64,000 nucleotides of DNA from Zygnema cylindricum (Eukaryota > Streptophyta > Zygnematophyceae > Zygnematales > Zygnemataceae): NCBI GenBank assembly GCA_037447655.1, contig JBBHKE010001645.1, positions 53,452 through 117,451 on the forward strand, given 5' to 3'. The position numbers and the translations under genes were made by a program. Below the pieces are notes generated by a model. The model worked only from the letters and a program-made list of their open reading frames with translations. It did not search any database and was not told the DNA's origin. This document shows, piece after piece, positions 54,900-64,000 of the stretch. Positions within the stretch are counted from its first letter, which is position 1. Every line of letters begins with the position of its first letter.

Positions 54900-56290
54900 A
54901 ATGTCCGGGCATGATGATCCTTCGGCGGCTCCATATCCCAACCCATCAGTTCATAATCATCTTCACTCACCGTAGTCTGCTGCTCCAGCTGCGCTAGCCT
55001 TTGTTACAATTCTTGTTTTTGTTTTTGCACTTTTTGAGCCAGTGTAAGAGAATGAGGTGTGCGGGCAGGTGATCCCAAGCGAGAGCAGCCAACTTTGCTG
55101 TTAAGGGGGCCAATTGAGTACTCTGTTGCTGAATGAGATGTTTCGGAGTCAGTCTCTTGGGTCCTGATTCATCTGGAGATCTACGTCCCCAGGGATACAA
55201 AAGTTGCAATTGAAGAGGATTAACGGATGTTTCCCCTTCTCCTATGAACATGGCATATTGCATCATCTCCTTTGGGACTCCATTTTTCGGGAAACATTAT
55301 TCTTCTTTATGGCCCATGAACCCACAGGCCTGACATTTTGACCCCTCATTAGTATACTTTCCCCTTAGCTCATTTAAGATCTAAGCATCATCAAATTTAG
55401 AAAGTCTAATTTGTCTCAACTGGGATTGAGACATCTTAGCGGTTTCAAACCGTGGAGTAGGTTTATAGGTGCATTTGTTGATTGGCGTGCGGTCTCCTCC
55501 TCCTCCTACTCCCTGCTTGCGTTGCTGCTGCATTTGGGTACGTTATGCATGTTCTTTCTCAAACTCCTTTTGCTTGATAGCAAGTTATGGGTTGAGCTTC
55601 CTTAGACATCGTTTCCACCCAAGACCGGTTTGGTTCCATTTCAAGCAATTGTAAAATTAAACTCTTTCGTTCGCGCCCATTACAGGTTTGGGTTTGCTGC
55701 CAGATTCTTGTTTCCCTTTAAGGTTTTGCAAAGCTTGAAGTTTGGTCTATTCCTCTTGGCTGATAAATGATCCCCATTAAAAACCTGCAAAGTTGGCTCT
55801 CGATTTCCCGGTAATAGCCTTTTCCTTCGCTTCGCTATGCACAAAATGATCATACAACTTCATGGCGCCCAAAGAGCTTTCCTGAGCATTGGGATTCTGG
55901 TTGTGAATGGCTTGACTGGCACTCCAATTGTTGAGAGCTGCCGGTCCTGATGGCCCGAACAAATTTTGGACAGCGACATAATACTTAGTGGCCATAGGCG
56001 GTGTATCAATAGTGGACAATTTGGTCTTCTGGAAGAGGCTGGAGAGGCGATTAAACAGCGTTTGAGGGGTTTGATTTTTCAAACAGCGGAAGTCTGTAAA
56101 CTCTTTAATTGCAGTTTCTTTCCTTTTTGTGTAAAGGAGTCTCCATGCGTCCAAAAAGAGTGTTGTAGGGATTCGGGTTGGAGACCATCCGGGTGGCTCC
56201 TCAGCGGCCTATACGGCCTGAAGGTGGTTGAGATAGGCCTTGCCTAGGGCCTAGAGTTTCATGTCCATGGTGAAAGTGGGGGGTAAAAGG
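54900..56290 (-). pseudogene. gypsy gag (copy 2), broken
   Basis: The N-terminal segment near 56265-56190 reads GKAYLNHLQAV. A long frame 56154-55777 reads AWRLLYTKRKETAIKEFTDF, TPQTLFNRLSSLFQKTKLST, ATKYYVAVQNLFGPSG and GAMKLYDHFVHSEAKEK. The nucleocapsid knuckle near 55340 is CQACGFMGHKE (first Cys pair and His present). A Gln/Leu-rich tail is at 55266-54994. The same blocks occur in gypsy 1 at 46860-46530. The interval 54899-54171 holds the poorly conserved end of gag and the approach to protease. Confidence 0.8.
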
Positions 56291-56308
56291 AGCTGCGCCA
56301 GCAGCAAC

Positions 56309-57354
56309 TGTAGAAACTAATGGTTTTAAAGTATTTTCTAGGTATGAATAGAAATAAAGAAGCCGAGGCAGTCTACCTCTAACTTCTCTCTCCAACTCTC
56401 AAACTTGTCGCAGTCACTGAGAAATTGGAGAGGAAGCTAGAGCCATGGCTACCTAGGCTATCCTGAGGTTTACGGGAAATTTATACTAGTTAAGGGATTA
56501 TTTACTAAAAGGTATATGCCGGCCACAGGATTTGATCCTGGTACCTGCCGGCCGACAAACGAGAAATAGCCAGTAGCCTTAGCCGTTAAGTCTAGCTGTA
56601 GTGTTACGTATTATATAGTACAATATTTATTTAAACATTAATACGTAGGTTAAATCATTTAACTGTAACTGTTTACGGTATTCAGAGATCTGGTAATGTA
56701 AAAGTATGGAATACGGTACATGCACAAAATCAATACCGCGCATTTATTTCGTAAGTGAAACGAATACCACGCATGTATTTATTACGGCTACGATTAAATT
56801 AGATTCAAATCGGACGACAGAATTAGCGCCGAGATCGCGGAAGAAGATTTCGGCGGTTTGTGGCCATCGCCACATCGGATGACGCGTGGCAAAATTACAT
56901 TAGATCGTGGAATCTCCAAAGATTATGGCACCGAATCCGGATATGACATGTGTCGACATTTGGGACATGTCGTACAATGTTCGTACATAAAGTACACCGG
57001 CAGCTGTACTTTTGCGTACGGAACTGTATTCTGATTGGTTCCGTATATGAGTAGATAGAGTTTGTGAGAGAGATAGGACTTAGAAAAATTAGGAGATAGG
57101 ACCCTCTCTCCCAGAGAGCTTCTGTACAAAATGTCAACTTTGACCCTCCATAACTTACTACTCAGGGGAGCAAATTCAGAGATTCTTTTTGCTATCGACT
57201 CAAGGGAGTCTTGTCTTCATAGGGGTGAAGTTGGTCAGAGTTTTTGTCTGCGAGGGTGGCAGTTATTTTTGCTGAACATAAAGGGGTCAGGATTATCCTA
57301 GAGGCTTCTTGGAAGCTGTCCACTCTGAGGACTTATGGAGGTCTCAGAGTTTCA
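56309..57354 (+). repeat. copia LTR, family C (C5), 1046 bp
   Basis: TGTAGAAACTAATGG to GAGTTTCA. It is close in length and sequence to 44879-45929 and 26692-27745. It has a GGATTTGATCC box at 56528-56538. The last 20 nt (57335-57354) are ATGGAGGTCTCAGAGTTTCA, the conserved gag start. It lies inside gypsy 2 near the gag start. The left flank GCAAC and the right neighbour (another LTR fragment) give no target duplication. Confidence 0.88.
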
Positions 57355-57666
57355 CTTAGGACATAGAACTTTTTATGTATCCAGGCTTCCAGACTGTGTA
57401 ATCTGCAGACTGTTTTTGGGAAACTTCTGAGTTGCATTTCTTAGTGTATTTTGGATCAATTGAGCTGAAACTTTGGGAGTTGTCAGTCTTCATGATATTC
57501 TATACTGTAGTATAGTTTGAAGCAGTTTGGTTCATTGTATCAGATTTGGTGAGCTATATTAAACAGCTGTCTAATAGGATTCTTGATAAGCTTCTGTGAG
57601 TATGATTATGTCTACTTCCACTACTACTGCTGATGCTCCACCTGCTCTAGTGGTTGTAGAACAACA
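57355..57666 (+). repeat. copia LTR, family B (copy 5), 3' part only
   Basis: The ~310-bp terminal piece is about 90% identical by eye to 3070-3382. It includes the ATGTCTACTTCC frame (57609) coding 19 residues ending VVVEQ, then CAACA at 57666. Its left end abuts the end of LTR C5 and its right end abuts RNase H coding sequence of another copia element. Confidence 0.85.
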
Positions 57667-57900
57667 TGAAGAAGGGAGTGCATGAAGTGTTGTGTGATAA
57701 TCAGGCTGCAATTCCAATTGCAGCCAATCCAAAACATCATTTCAAGGCTAAGCATATGGATATAAGATTGAGTTATGTGAGGGAAAAAGTTGAAAACAAA
57801 ATTGTGAATCTGGTGTATAGGGGTGATGGGGAAATGGTGGCAAATATGATGACAAAACTTGTGTTATCTCCTGAGTTAAAATAATGTAGAGGAAAGTGTG
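57664..57900 (+). pseudogene. copia RNase H C-terminal fragment
   Basis: Reads MKKGVHEVLCDNQAAIPIAA, then NPKHHFKAKHMDIRLSYVRE and GEMVANMMTKLVLSPELK before TAA at 57882. This is the end of copia RNase H, with the conserved D (CDNQAA) and the HH block intact over 72 codons. Everything upstream in pol is missing. It leads into a purine tract and an LTR. Confidence 0.88.
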
Positions 57901-57932
57901 GTTTAAAAGAGAAACTAAAGTTAGACTAGAAA

Positions 57933-57942
57933 ATAAGGGGAG
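57933..57942 (+). promoter_or_regulatory. polypurine tract of copia fragment
   Basis: ATAAGGGGAG directly before the LTR start TGTTG at 57943, within AAAATAAGGGGAG. The same tract precedes 44879. Confidence 0.75.
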
Positions 57943-58943
57943 TGTTGAAATCACTAGATTTAGGGAAGGTATTATATAGGTCTTAATTCGGTAAAATAAC
58001 TAAAAGAAAAAGCACAGGCAGCCTGCCTCCACCTTCTCTCTCTAGCCCCCATACTTGTTATAGTCACTGAAGGAGAGAGAGGGCGGTGGAGCCATGGTCG
58101 CGTCACCTCCATAGGAAGGAATAAAGAGTGACCTAAATCACTCTCAACAAAAAGGTTCAGTTCGGCAGGAGTCGAAACCTCCGACCGGCATAGCGAGGCG
58201 TAGCCGTCAGCTCTTACCAGTCTGTCATAGTAGTCTATTAGGAAACATAGGGTTTGATAGCTATTTAAACATTAGCTAGATCATTTATTCGTTCAACGGA
58301 ATAATAAATTAAGAACATAAAAACTAGTTGAGTTTTAGTGTGTACGAAACACATGTACCGGACATTTGTTATTTTGGACGGCGAGCATTAAAAAACAATT
58401 TGGATCTGACCGTTCGCATCATCGCTGGGATCCCGGAATAGCCGCTTTGGTGGTTTTTGGATGTAACATGACCTGTCGACACGTGGCAAGATATCATTGG
58501 GAAGCGGGAATCCGGACAGCATGAGGACAAGTTTGAAGGAGACAGACGTCCCCTCCATGGCCTTGTCGTACACCAACCGTACGGAAAGTACATCGGCCGT
58601 AGTACCTTTCTCTACTATACAGTCTTTTGATTGGTTCCTACATCAGTAGATAGGGGTTATGTGAGGGGTTTAAGACTTAGAGGATTGAGGAGGTAGCCGC
58701 CTCTCTCCCAACAAGCTTGTATAAATATTGGCATCTTTGCCACTTGATGATTAATCGCTTGGTTGGGCGTTTTCAGTGATTCTTTTTGCTGTGGATTCAG
58801 GGGAGTCTAGACTGGATAGGGGTGCAGTCTGATTGTCTATTTGCCTGCTTGAGTAACAGTTGTTCTAGTTGAAAGTGGGTTATTGAAAAACTACCTAGAG
58901 GCTTCCTGAATTTTGCAGTCCAAATGGGGGATACAGAATTGCA
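57943..58943 (+). repeat. copia 3' LTR, family C (C6), 1001 bp, most diverged
   Basis: TGTTGAAATCACTAG to GAATTGCA. The TATA-like TATAAATA is at 58720-58727. It contains a segment (58155-58235) whose reverse complement looks tRNA-like: TGGTAAGAGC, then GGTTTCGACTCC. The last 20 nt (58924-58943) are ATGGGGGATACAGAATTGCA, still in the conserved phase. Confidence 0.85.
58720..58727 (+). promoter_or_regulatory. LTR TATA box
   Basis: TATAAATA about 215 bp before the LTR end, at a position comparable to the TATA of C1 and C2. Confidence 0.45.
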
Positions 58944-58949
58944 CAACTC

Positions 58950-59127
58950 ACTAGATTCTTTTTGCTATTGACTCAAGGGAGTCTTGTTTTCTTAGGGGTG
59001 AGGCTGTCAGGGTCATTTCTTTCGAGGGTGGCAGTTATTCTTTGTGAAATCAAAGGGGGTCAGGGTTATCCTAGAGGCTTTATACGAGCTGCCTAATTTG
59101 AGGACCTATGAGGGTCTCAAAATTGCA
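58950..59127 (+). repeat. copia LTR, family C (C7), last ~178 bp
   Basis: Starts TAGATTCTTTTTGCTATTGACTC and ends CAAAATTGCA, duplicating the terminal part of family C LTRs directly after C6. It ends with the 20-nt gag-start motif (59108-59127), M-R-V-S-K-L. Confidence 0.8.
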
Positions 59128-60209
59128 GTAAACACTACAAATAGACGTCTCCGCATGTTTACTAGGACCGCCTAATGGATTAGAGTTGTGAGTGTGCATC
59201 CTTTTGTAATCGCTACTTTGATAAAGTATTTTGGACTGTAGTAAGATTCTTTGTATTACTTTGAAGAGCGTCCCAATGTGCGAAAATAAAATCGGGACTT
59301 TAACATGTGATAGTTGTAGACGTAGGTTCAATTTTGTGAGGGATAAAGACGGTTACGAAACTTTTAACAATTTGTGACGCTAACAAAAATAGCGATAATT
59401 GTAGACGTTTACATTTTTATAATTTTGTGACATTGAAGATGTTTAGGGTTTTGTGACATTGTGACGCCATGCTCACTTGTGATAATGTCGACGTCACAAA
59501 TTCAAGAACTTTCCGCTATGGCTATCAGATTTTATTATATTGACTTTTCTCACTCGACTTGGCATAAAAATATACATAAAGGAAGCCAAACAAATTATTT
59601 TTCAAATGTCTTTCATTTTATGCCACTATTCTCGTGCCTTATTCTAAAAGGTGAGAGATAAAAGGGATAATGTAAGAGGGAGAGGGGAGAGGCGACGACG
59701 ACGAAAACTTTGCAAATGACCCATTAATGAAAGTGGAGGTTCGAGACCCCTCCAGATTTTTTTTTCATACATGCTCCTCTTTTTTTTACATGCACGTGAC
59801 GGGCTAGGATAAAAATAGCAAGTGCTCTCCCTCGTCCTAAAATTTTCCCAGTCGTGTGGCGCGTGCGTGGGCCGTTTTTTATTTGTTGTTTGGGTGGTTT
59901 TTCCCCGAAATCCGGTTGCGAGGCGATTTCTGATGAAGTTTTTTGACGGGTTAGATTCTCTTGCCCGGAGCTCAAAAAAAAAAAAAAACGCCAAAATGCA
60001 TTCACATGACGACAAACATGACGTACATTCAATTTATCGACTTGACGTTTGCTGTACTTTTAAATAATTTATTTTTTTCTACAGCTAAAGTTTTTCTCGT
60101 ACGGAACTGCGTTTTGGGTGAAAAAGACAGAAAAAAGTCGATACTTTAATACATGAGACATACCCTAAATTGAAATCTTCATCGGTGTACCATGTACTTG
60201 CGTACCAAG
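59128..60209. other. no recognisable gene
   Basis: Low-copy sequence with repeated TTTGTGAC/GTGACATT words near 59330-59480 and A/T runs. The overlapping frames on both strands at 59640-60150 match nothing I recognise. Confidence 0.4.
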
Positions 60210-60436
60210 TCTGAATGTCAAGTATGGGGTAAAATCATATCGCGATAAGCTCGATATTCGATATATCGATTATCGATCGGTCAGAGGCCTCGATATATTG
60301 TACCAAGACCAACATATTATATCCCGATATATTTGGTAAAAAGTGGGTGTCCGTACAGATCCAATACGGAATACCGTACGAGAAATCGTATGGAAAATTG
60401 TACGAAGAATCGTACTGAAAATTGTACGGAAAAATC

Positions 60437-60474
<38 letters not shown>

Positions 60475-60708
60475 CCCTCCCCACCCTATCACTAAGCGCG
60501 TGCAACGAGGGGGGGGGCTCGGAATTTTTTTTTTACCTAGCATCACTTCGATATATCGCGATTGAAAAGTATCGTGATATCAGCCATATGTCGCAGAAAT
60601 ATCGCGATGTTAAGCTCCTCGATATACCGAAGCGATATATCGATTATCGGGTACCCAAATTTTGGTACATATGAAATATCGGCAAGGGGCCCTCGATACC
60701 CAACATTA
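60210..60708. mobile_element. MITE family P, copy 4, with a 34-nt C tract
   Basis: The left end carries AAGTATGGGGTAAAA and TATCGCGA. The right end is CTCGATACCCAACAT before TA at 60707. Diverged tandem ~29-bp units with TCGTACTGAAAATTGTACGG run 60365-60435. An uninterrupted run of 34 C spans 60438-60471, followed by CTCCCC, then a G run (60508-60516). The glycine-rich frame on the opposite strand is an artefact of this tract. Confidence 0.6.
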
Positions 60709-61187
60709 CCAAGTCATCATACGGCACAGCTCCTTCTCTTTTTGAAGACCCTTTGCCTTCTAAACCATCTTATTTTTTTGGGCTACCTGTTTTCAAAAAG
60801 GAAAATTAATTTTTCAAAAGCCCTATCTTTTCTAACGTTTGTTTTATAAAAGTTTCTTTCCCGAAACAAATTCACACGTTCCTTCAAAATATCATTTTGT
60901 TCAGCCTTTTTTCTCCAAAAAGTGTTCAAAAATCCTACCTTCAAGTAGGATATAAAAAAAAAACATTTTCAAAATTTTGTAGGGTTTGGAATATTGTAAC
61001 TTGAGGAGGATTCTGAAAATGATTCCATCGTGGAATTGTTTTTAATCTAATTCGTCTTATTAAGGTTAAGTGGCAGTGCCCAAAATGACGAAGAGTTGAT
61101 TACTCTAACATTAATGATGTATCCATGAAGTTTAAAGGATGTCAAAAAAGGCGGGAAACAATGAAGTTGAAAAGATGGCGGGAACAG
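60709..61187. other. no recognisable feature
   Basis: AT-rich, short frames only. Confidence 0.4.
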
Positions 61188-61325
61188 CGTGACGAAAGAG
61201 CGTTGCCAAAAATAGTGTGAAGAAAGAGCGCGACAAAAAAGCGTTGCCACGGATATATTAATGAAAGAGCGTGACGAAATAGCGTTGCCAAAAATAGCGT
61301 GACAATAGAGCATTACGAAATAATT
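61188..61325 (+). repeat. imperfect tandem repeats of a GCGTGACGAAAGAGCGTTGCC unit
   Basis: About four to five diverged copies of GCGTGACGAAAGAGC and GTTGCCAAAAATAG with irregular spacing. No coding frame is supported. Confidence 0.65.
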
Positions 61326-62684
61326 TTTAGTGTTTTTTAGGGATTTTCGGTTGGTTTTTGGTGGACTCGCGTCCACTTTGTTCAAAGGTACATATCATGT
61401 GCAAATTTTGACAAATTTGATGGTAGTCCATTGTAACATGTATCTTTATCATCCGCATGTCGCGACTCTTCGATTTCTATAATTAACAACCCACCTAAAT
61501 AACCATTTGGAGTGAATGCCTTACGAATGATTATCAACATTCATTGTTACCCCTCGGCCCTGGAGAGTATAAGCAATATTCTTTGTAGTATTATTTTGTT
61601 ATTAAAAACAAAAACAAATGGTACGGTGTAATAGAGAGTGGTCTGGATTTTTTTCAATAAGCTCACTTTTCATGTGATGGAACTTCACCATAATACTTGT
61701 TAGAATAGACACACCAAATGTTAACGATATCAGTTGTATGTTTTGAGCGTCAATATATAAGTCGAAAAAGTTTAATTGGTCAAACTAACACTACGAGTAT
61801 GTTTCCATGTACTTGTAACTTAACAAACTTACTTTGTATTTTAGCGCAGATCCTCCGCACCCGGTTTTCAAGTGTCCTTATGTGTAACAACGAAATTGTT
61901 ACTTAAGGGTGGGACGATTGTATACGTCGACAAAGCCCGTGACGGCTGTTAGCGTCTACAATATATAATAACACACGTTAATTTTGGTAACTGTTTGTGT
62001 TGTCGCATGTCTTTTTCTGACATTGTACACGTACAGCCTTCCAACCTTTGTCATTTCATGGTTGAAGAAGATGTGCTTTACCTTTGCATCTTCTATCCGA
62101 TCGACGTGAAATGGCATTAAAATCTTGAGACCCCTTCAAAGAAAAACCCGTACCGAACCCAAACGGACAAAATAAAACACATTGTGTACTTTTCCTCGTC
62201 GTACTGAACGCAAACTGAAATCGTGTACTTTTCTTGGTCGCTTGAAATCGTATGAATTAAAAAATAAAAAAAAATGGCACGTGCAAATGTGTCCCTATTT
62301 GTTTAGCGATGGTACTTTAATTTAAACACATCGCCCATGTGTTTAAACATAAAGTTTGAAGATGATGTTCCTCTATCTACGCGAACGTGTTTGACATCAA
62401 TTCACGACGACCCTAATCTCTATCCGCCTCCACTAGTATCGAAGGCGAAGGCCCACTTGTCATATTAAGACGACTATGGCCATGGCCTCGCTAAGCTCTC
62501 TAAGTTACCTCAAGGGATACAACGATTTTGTCTTTTCCCTTCCACACAAGTGTTGTTGAAATTCCTCGAGGAACGAGCGCCATTGTTCTTGTGTTTGACT
62601 TTCTAGGCTCACATCTATTTATAAGAGCAACCAAACGCCTCTAAAGTCTTTCGACTGTCTAAGAGGTTACTTGGTGGTCCATTC
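61326..62684. other. no recognisable gene
   Basis: Mixed low-copy sequence. No domain, RNA gene or repeat that I can support. Confidence 0.4.
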
Positions 62685-63065
62685 CTATGGACCCTCCAAA
62701 ACCCCCATCGTAGGCTCCCCGCGGGCATGATACAAAAACTTGTTATAACCCCTCTCTCCAACATACAAGCACTTTGCATAGCCAACCTCCGTAACCTTGC
62801 TAAATTCAAGGGGCATTAAAAGGTCCCACGTAGTGAGTTTCATTTCTTCCTCTCGGTCTCTCCAATCCATTCGCGGTTCATCTTGCAGCACTAAGGTGAC
62901 ACCTCGTATCTCTATGGTCGTTAATGATAGTGACGGTTCTTTAGGAGGGCATGTGAGTGTTGCCCAAGAAGAAAGTGTGTTGTCGAAATATAAAAAGTGG
63001 TTGCGAGTTTGGACGATGAAAATAAATCGAAGATGACCCAAGTCGGTGGACTCAAACTTGTACAT
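62685..63065 (-). CDS. hypothetical protein of 126 residues, possibly part of a kelch/F-box-like host gene
   Basis: An uninterrupted minus-strand frame from ATG at 63065 to TAG at 62685. The sequence looks globular: LRFIFIVQTRNHFLYFDN, WATLTCPPKEPSLSL, then EEMKLTTWDLLMPLEFSKVT and KCLYVGERGYNKFLYHARGE. The pattern (short strands, a WDL block followed by F-KV-EV and a later G-N-FLY block) recalls the beta-propeller part of plant kelch or F-box-associated proteins, but no diagnostic motif is clear. It may be one exon of a longer gene. It has no stop or transposon hallmark. Family assignment is a guess, coding potential moderate. Confidence 0.4.
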   Translation of the reverse strand: MYKFESTDLGHLRFIFIVQTRNHFLYFDNTLSSWATLTCPPKEPSLSLTTIEIRGVTLVLQDEPRMDWRDREEEMKLTTWDLLMPLEFSKVTEVGYAKCLYVGERGYNKFLYHARGEPTMGVLEGP

Positions 63066-63782
63066 TCGTCAATGTACTACCATTTTTGTTGTAAATTGGG
63101 TCGTAAAATGATTCTTTTCTTGGAGCGCCGGAGAATGCCAGTGGAGATGGGAATTTTCCCACATAAAATGGTATAAACGGTGCAGTCTAGATATCCCCTT
63201 TTTTAGAGATAGCGCATAGCATTACATCTTATCGCCTCGCGACACCCTAAAAACCGATATAAATGGTCTTCCGTGTATCGTCTGCTGACGTACCGCCAGG
63301 CGATACGAAGCGATACGCAATCCTAATCTAATAGGCTAATAGCGGTGGCCGGTGGGCGGTTTTTAGATGCGAGCGGCAAAAGATGCGCGCCACGTCACCT
63401 GTACGGTTTGATTAGTCTACCGTACTGTTCTCTGCATGCTGTAACATAAACCAGTACAGTACAAATACCGTAAAAAAAGTACGAATCTTCGACTGCGGTC
63501 GGGTCCATAAGTCACGTCCGTACGAACCGAATATGTACGGTAAAATATGTTCGCACGTGGGAAGACACGAAACTAGTGCCGTCAAAGACCTTGATAAGAA
63601 ATTTTCCCCAACTCGTCACTGTAAACGTAAAAATCTCTCAATTGCCCTAAAAATTAAGAAAAAACAAGGATTTTTTGCCCTATTTTGCTCCAAAATCTTT
63701 GTCGTTTTCTGCAAAAATTGTCGCATCCTCGATAATTTAACGCACTCCTAATTTTTTTTTATTTTTTTTGTCGGTATTCGAT
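63066..63782. other. intergenic sequence between two possible host genes
   Basis: Non-repetitive, with several GTAC/CGTAC words (63400-63540). No frame is supported. It may hold the promoters of the flanking divergent frames, but I see no clear core elements. Confidence 0.35.
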
Positions 63783-63982
63783 ATGTTTAAGCCCCATCTA
63801 CCCCATTTCGTGACGGGTCCGTTCGTACCGCAAAACGTGTTTTTGGCGGACGCGGAGTACGGACGCGCGTTGGACTGTCTGGTCAAGGCCTGTACGGATC
63901 TGGTAATCATTGACTCGCTAGACGACAAAAACTGCAAAATGTTCCTCGGGAAGCGCATAGTCGAGCCGCAGCCGGACTGGTG
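63783..63982 (+). CDS. first exon of a probable Nudix-type hydrolase, cut by the window edge
   Basis: ATG at 63783 opens MFKPHLPHFVTGPFVPQNVF and continues LVKACTDLVIIDSLDD, then CKMFLGKRIVEPQPDW. The last block (strand with LGKR, then EPQPDWW) is the lead-in to the Nudix fold, where an F-x-GGR stretch and the Nudix box normally follow. A good 5' splice site GTAAGG begins at 63983, inside what would otherwise be a TAA stop two codons later, so the exon most likely ends at 63982. Nudix enzymes hydrolyse nucleoside diphosphate derivatives. The box itself is outside the window, so the assignment rests on the N-terminal part only. It has no stops and no transposon context, so this is the best host gene here. 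Confidence 0.55.
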
Positions 63983-64000
63983 GTAAGGTGGAGGGGGGGG

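Larger units (their letters stand above)
49379..56308 (-). mobile_element. Ty3/gypsy retrotransposon 2 carrying a DNMT3-like methyltransferase
   Basis: Minus-strand order is gag (56290-54900), protease (54170-53641), cytosine-5 DNA methyltransferase (53640-52450), RT (52150-51580), RNase H (51580-50601) and integrase (50535-49379). A copia LTR cuts it at 56309 just upstream of gag. The coding parts correspond one to one with gypsy 1 where both exist, so the methyltransferase is part of the family and not a chance neighbour. Stops and frameshifts are frequent. Confidence 0.85.

Noticed and set aside
56309-58943. LTRs C5 and C6 as the two LTRs of one element
   Set aside because: They belong to different subfamilies (TGTAGAAA and TGTTGAAATC types), the interior starts with another family's LTR, and the flanks GCAAC and CAACT do not match in register.
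60235-60546. Glycine-rich open frame on the minus strand
   Set aside because: It is only the translation of the 34-C tract and nearby G runs.

Overview
This is nuclear DNA of a eukaryote, and almost all of it is layered, decayed transposable elements. Nothing looks prokaryotic. The decayed hAT and DDE transposase genes carry ordinary GT-AG introns, and the retrotransposons are Ty1/copia, Ty3/gypsy and non-LTR types. The families and the partial Nudix exon at the right edge suggest a green-lineage organism, most likely a streptophyte (charophyte) alga or similar plant with a large repeat-rich genome. That is an inference from family resemblance. No ribosomal or organellar marker is present to confirm it.

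Layout. 1-3382: 3' ends of two copia elements (+). 3678-6606: hAT transposase relic (-). 6896-10230: copies of a TA-flanked, TIR-bounded, G-tract MITE family, one of them interrupted by a non-autonomous hAT, plus a fold-back element. 10732-16225: copia element (-) with a truncated 5' LTR. 16870-24480: non-LTR reverse transcriptase relic, split by a copia-derived element with two 1.2 kb LTRs (19517-23829). 24594-31289: copia element (+) split by a solo LTR that has a perfect 5-bp target duplication. 31757-32135: tandem repeats with a 30-bp palindrome. 33284-36345: unrecognised reading frames, including a GA-rich acidic stretch. 37040-38617: intron-containing DDE (jerky/pogo-like) transposase relic. 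39700-48420 and 49379-56308: two gypsy elements (-), the first interrupted by a 5'-truncated copia element. 56309-59127: mosaic of LTR pieces. 59128-63986: low-copy DNA with one more MITE copy and two possible host gene pieces.

Two observations stand out. First, both gypsy elements carry a cytosine-5 DNA methyltransferase domain of the DNMT3-like, non-rearranged type between protease and reverse transcriptase. The better copy (52450-53640) still shows motifs I, IV (PCQ), VI (ENV), VIII and X, although frameshifts and stops break it. A retroelement that encodes a methyltransferase could mark its own DNA. Second, in the copia families the gag frame appears to start inside the LTR. It then runs through the primer binding site, which is complementary to the anticodon stem-loop of initiator tRNA-Met (GGTTATGGGCCC, half-tRNA priming). 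In eight of nine LTR ends of one family the last 20 nt keep the form ATG-GAG-n6-GAG-TTN-CA, in phase with the downstream gag.

No element appears intact: every coding region has at least one stop, frameshift or altered catalytic residue. Functional statements therefore describe what the families do, not what these copies do now.
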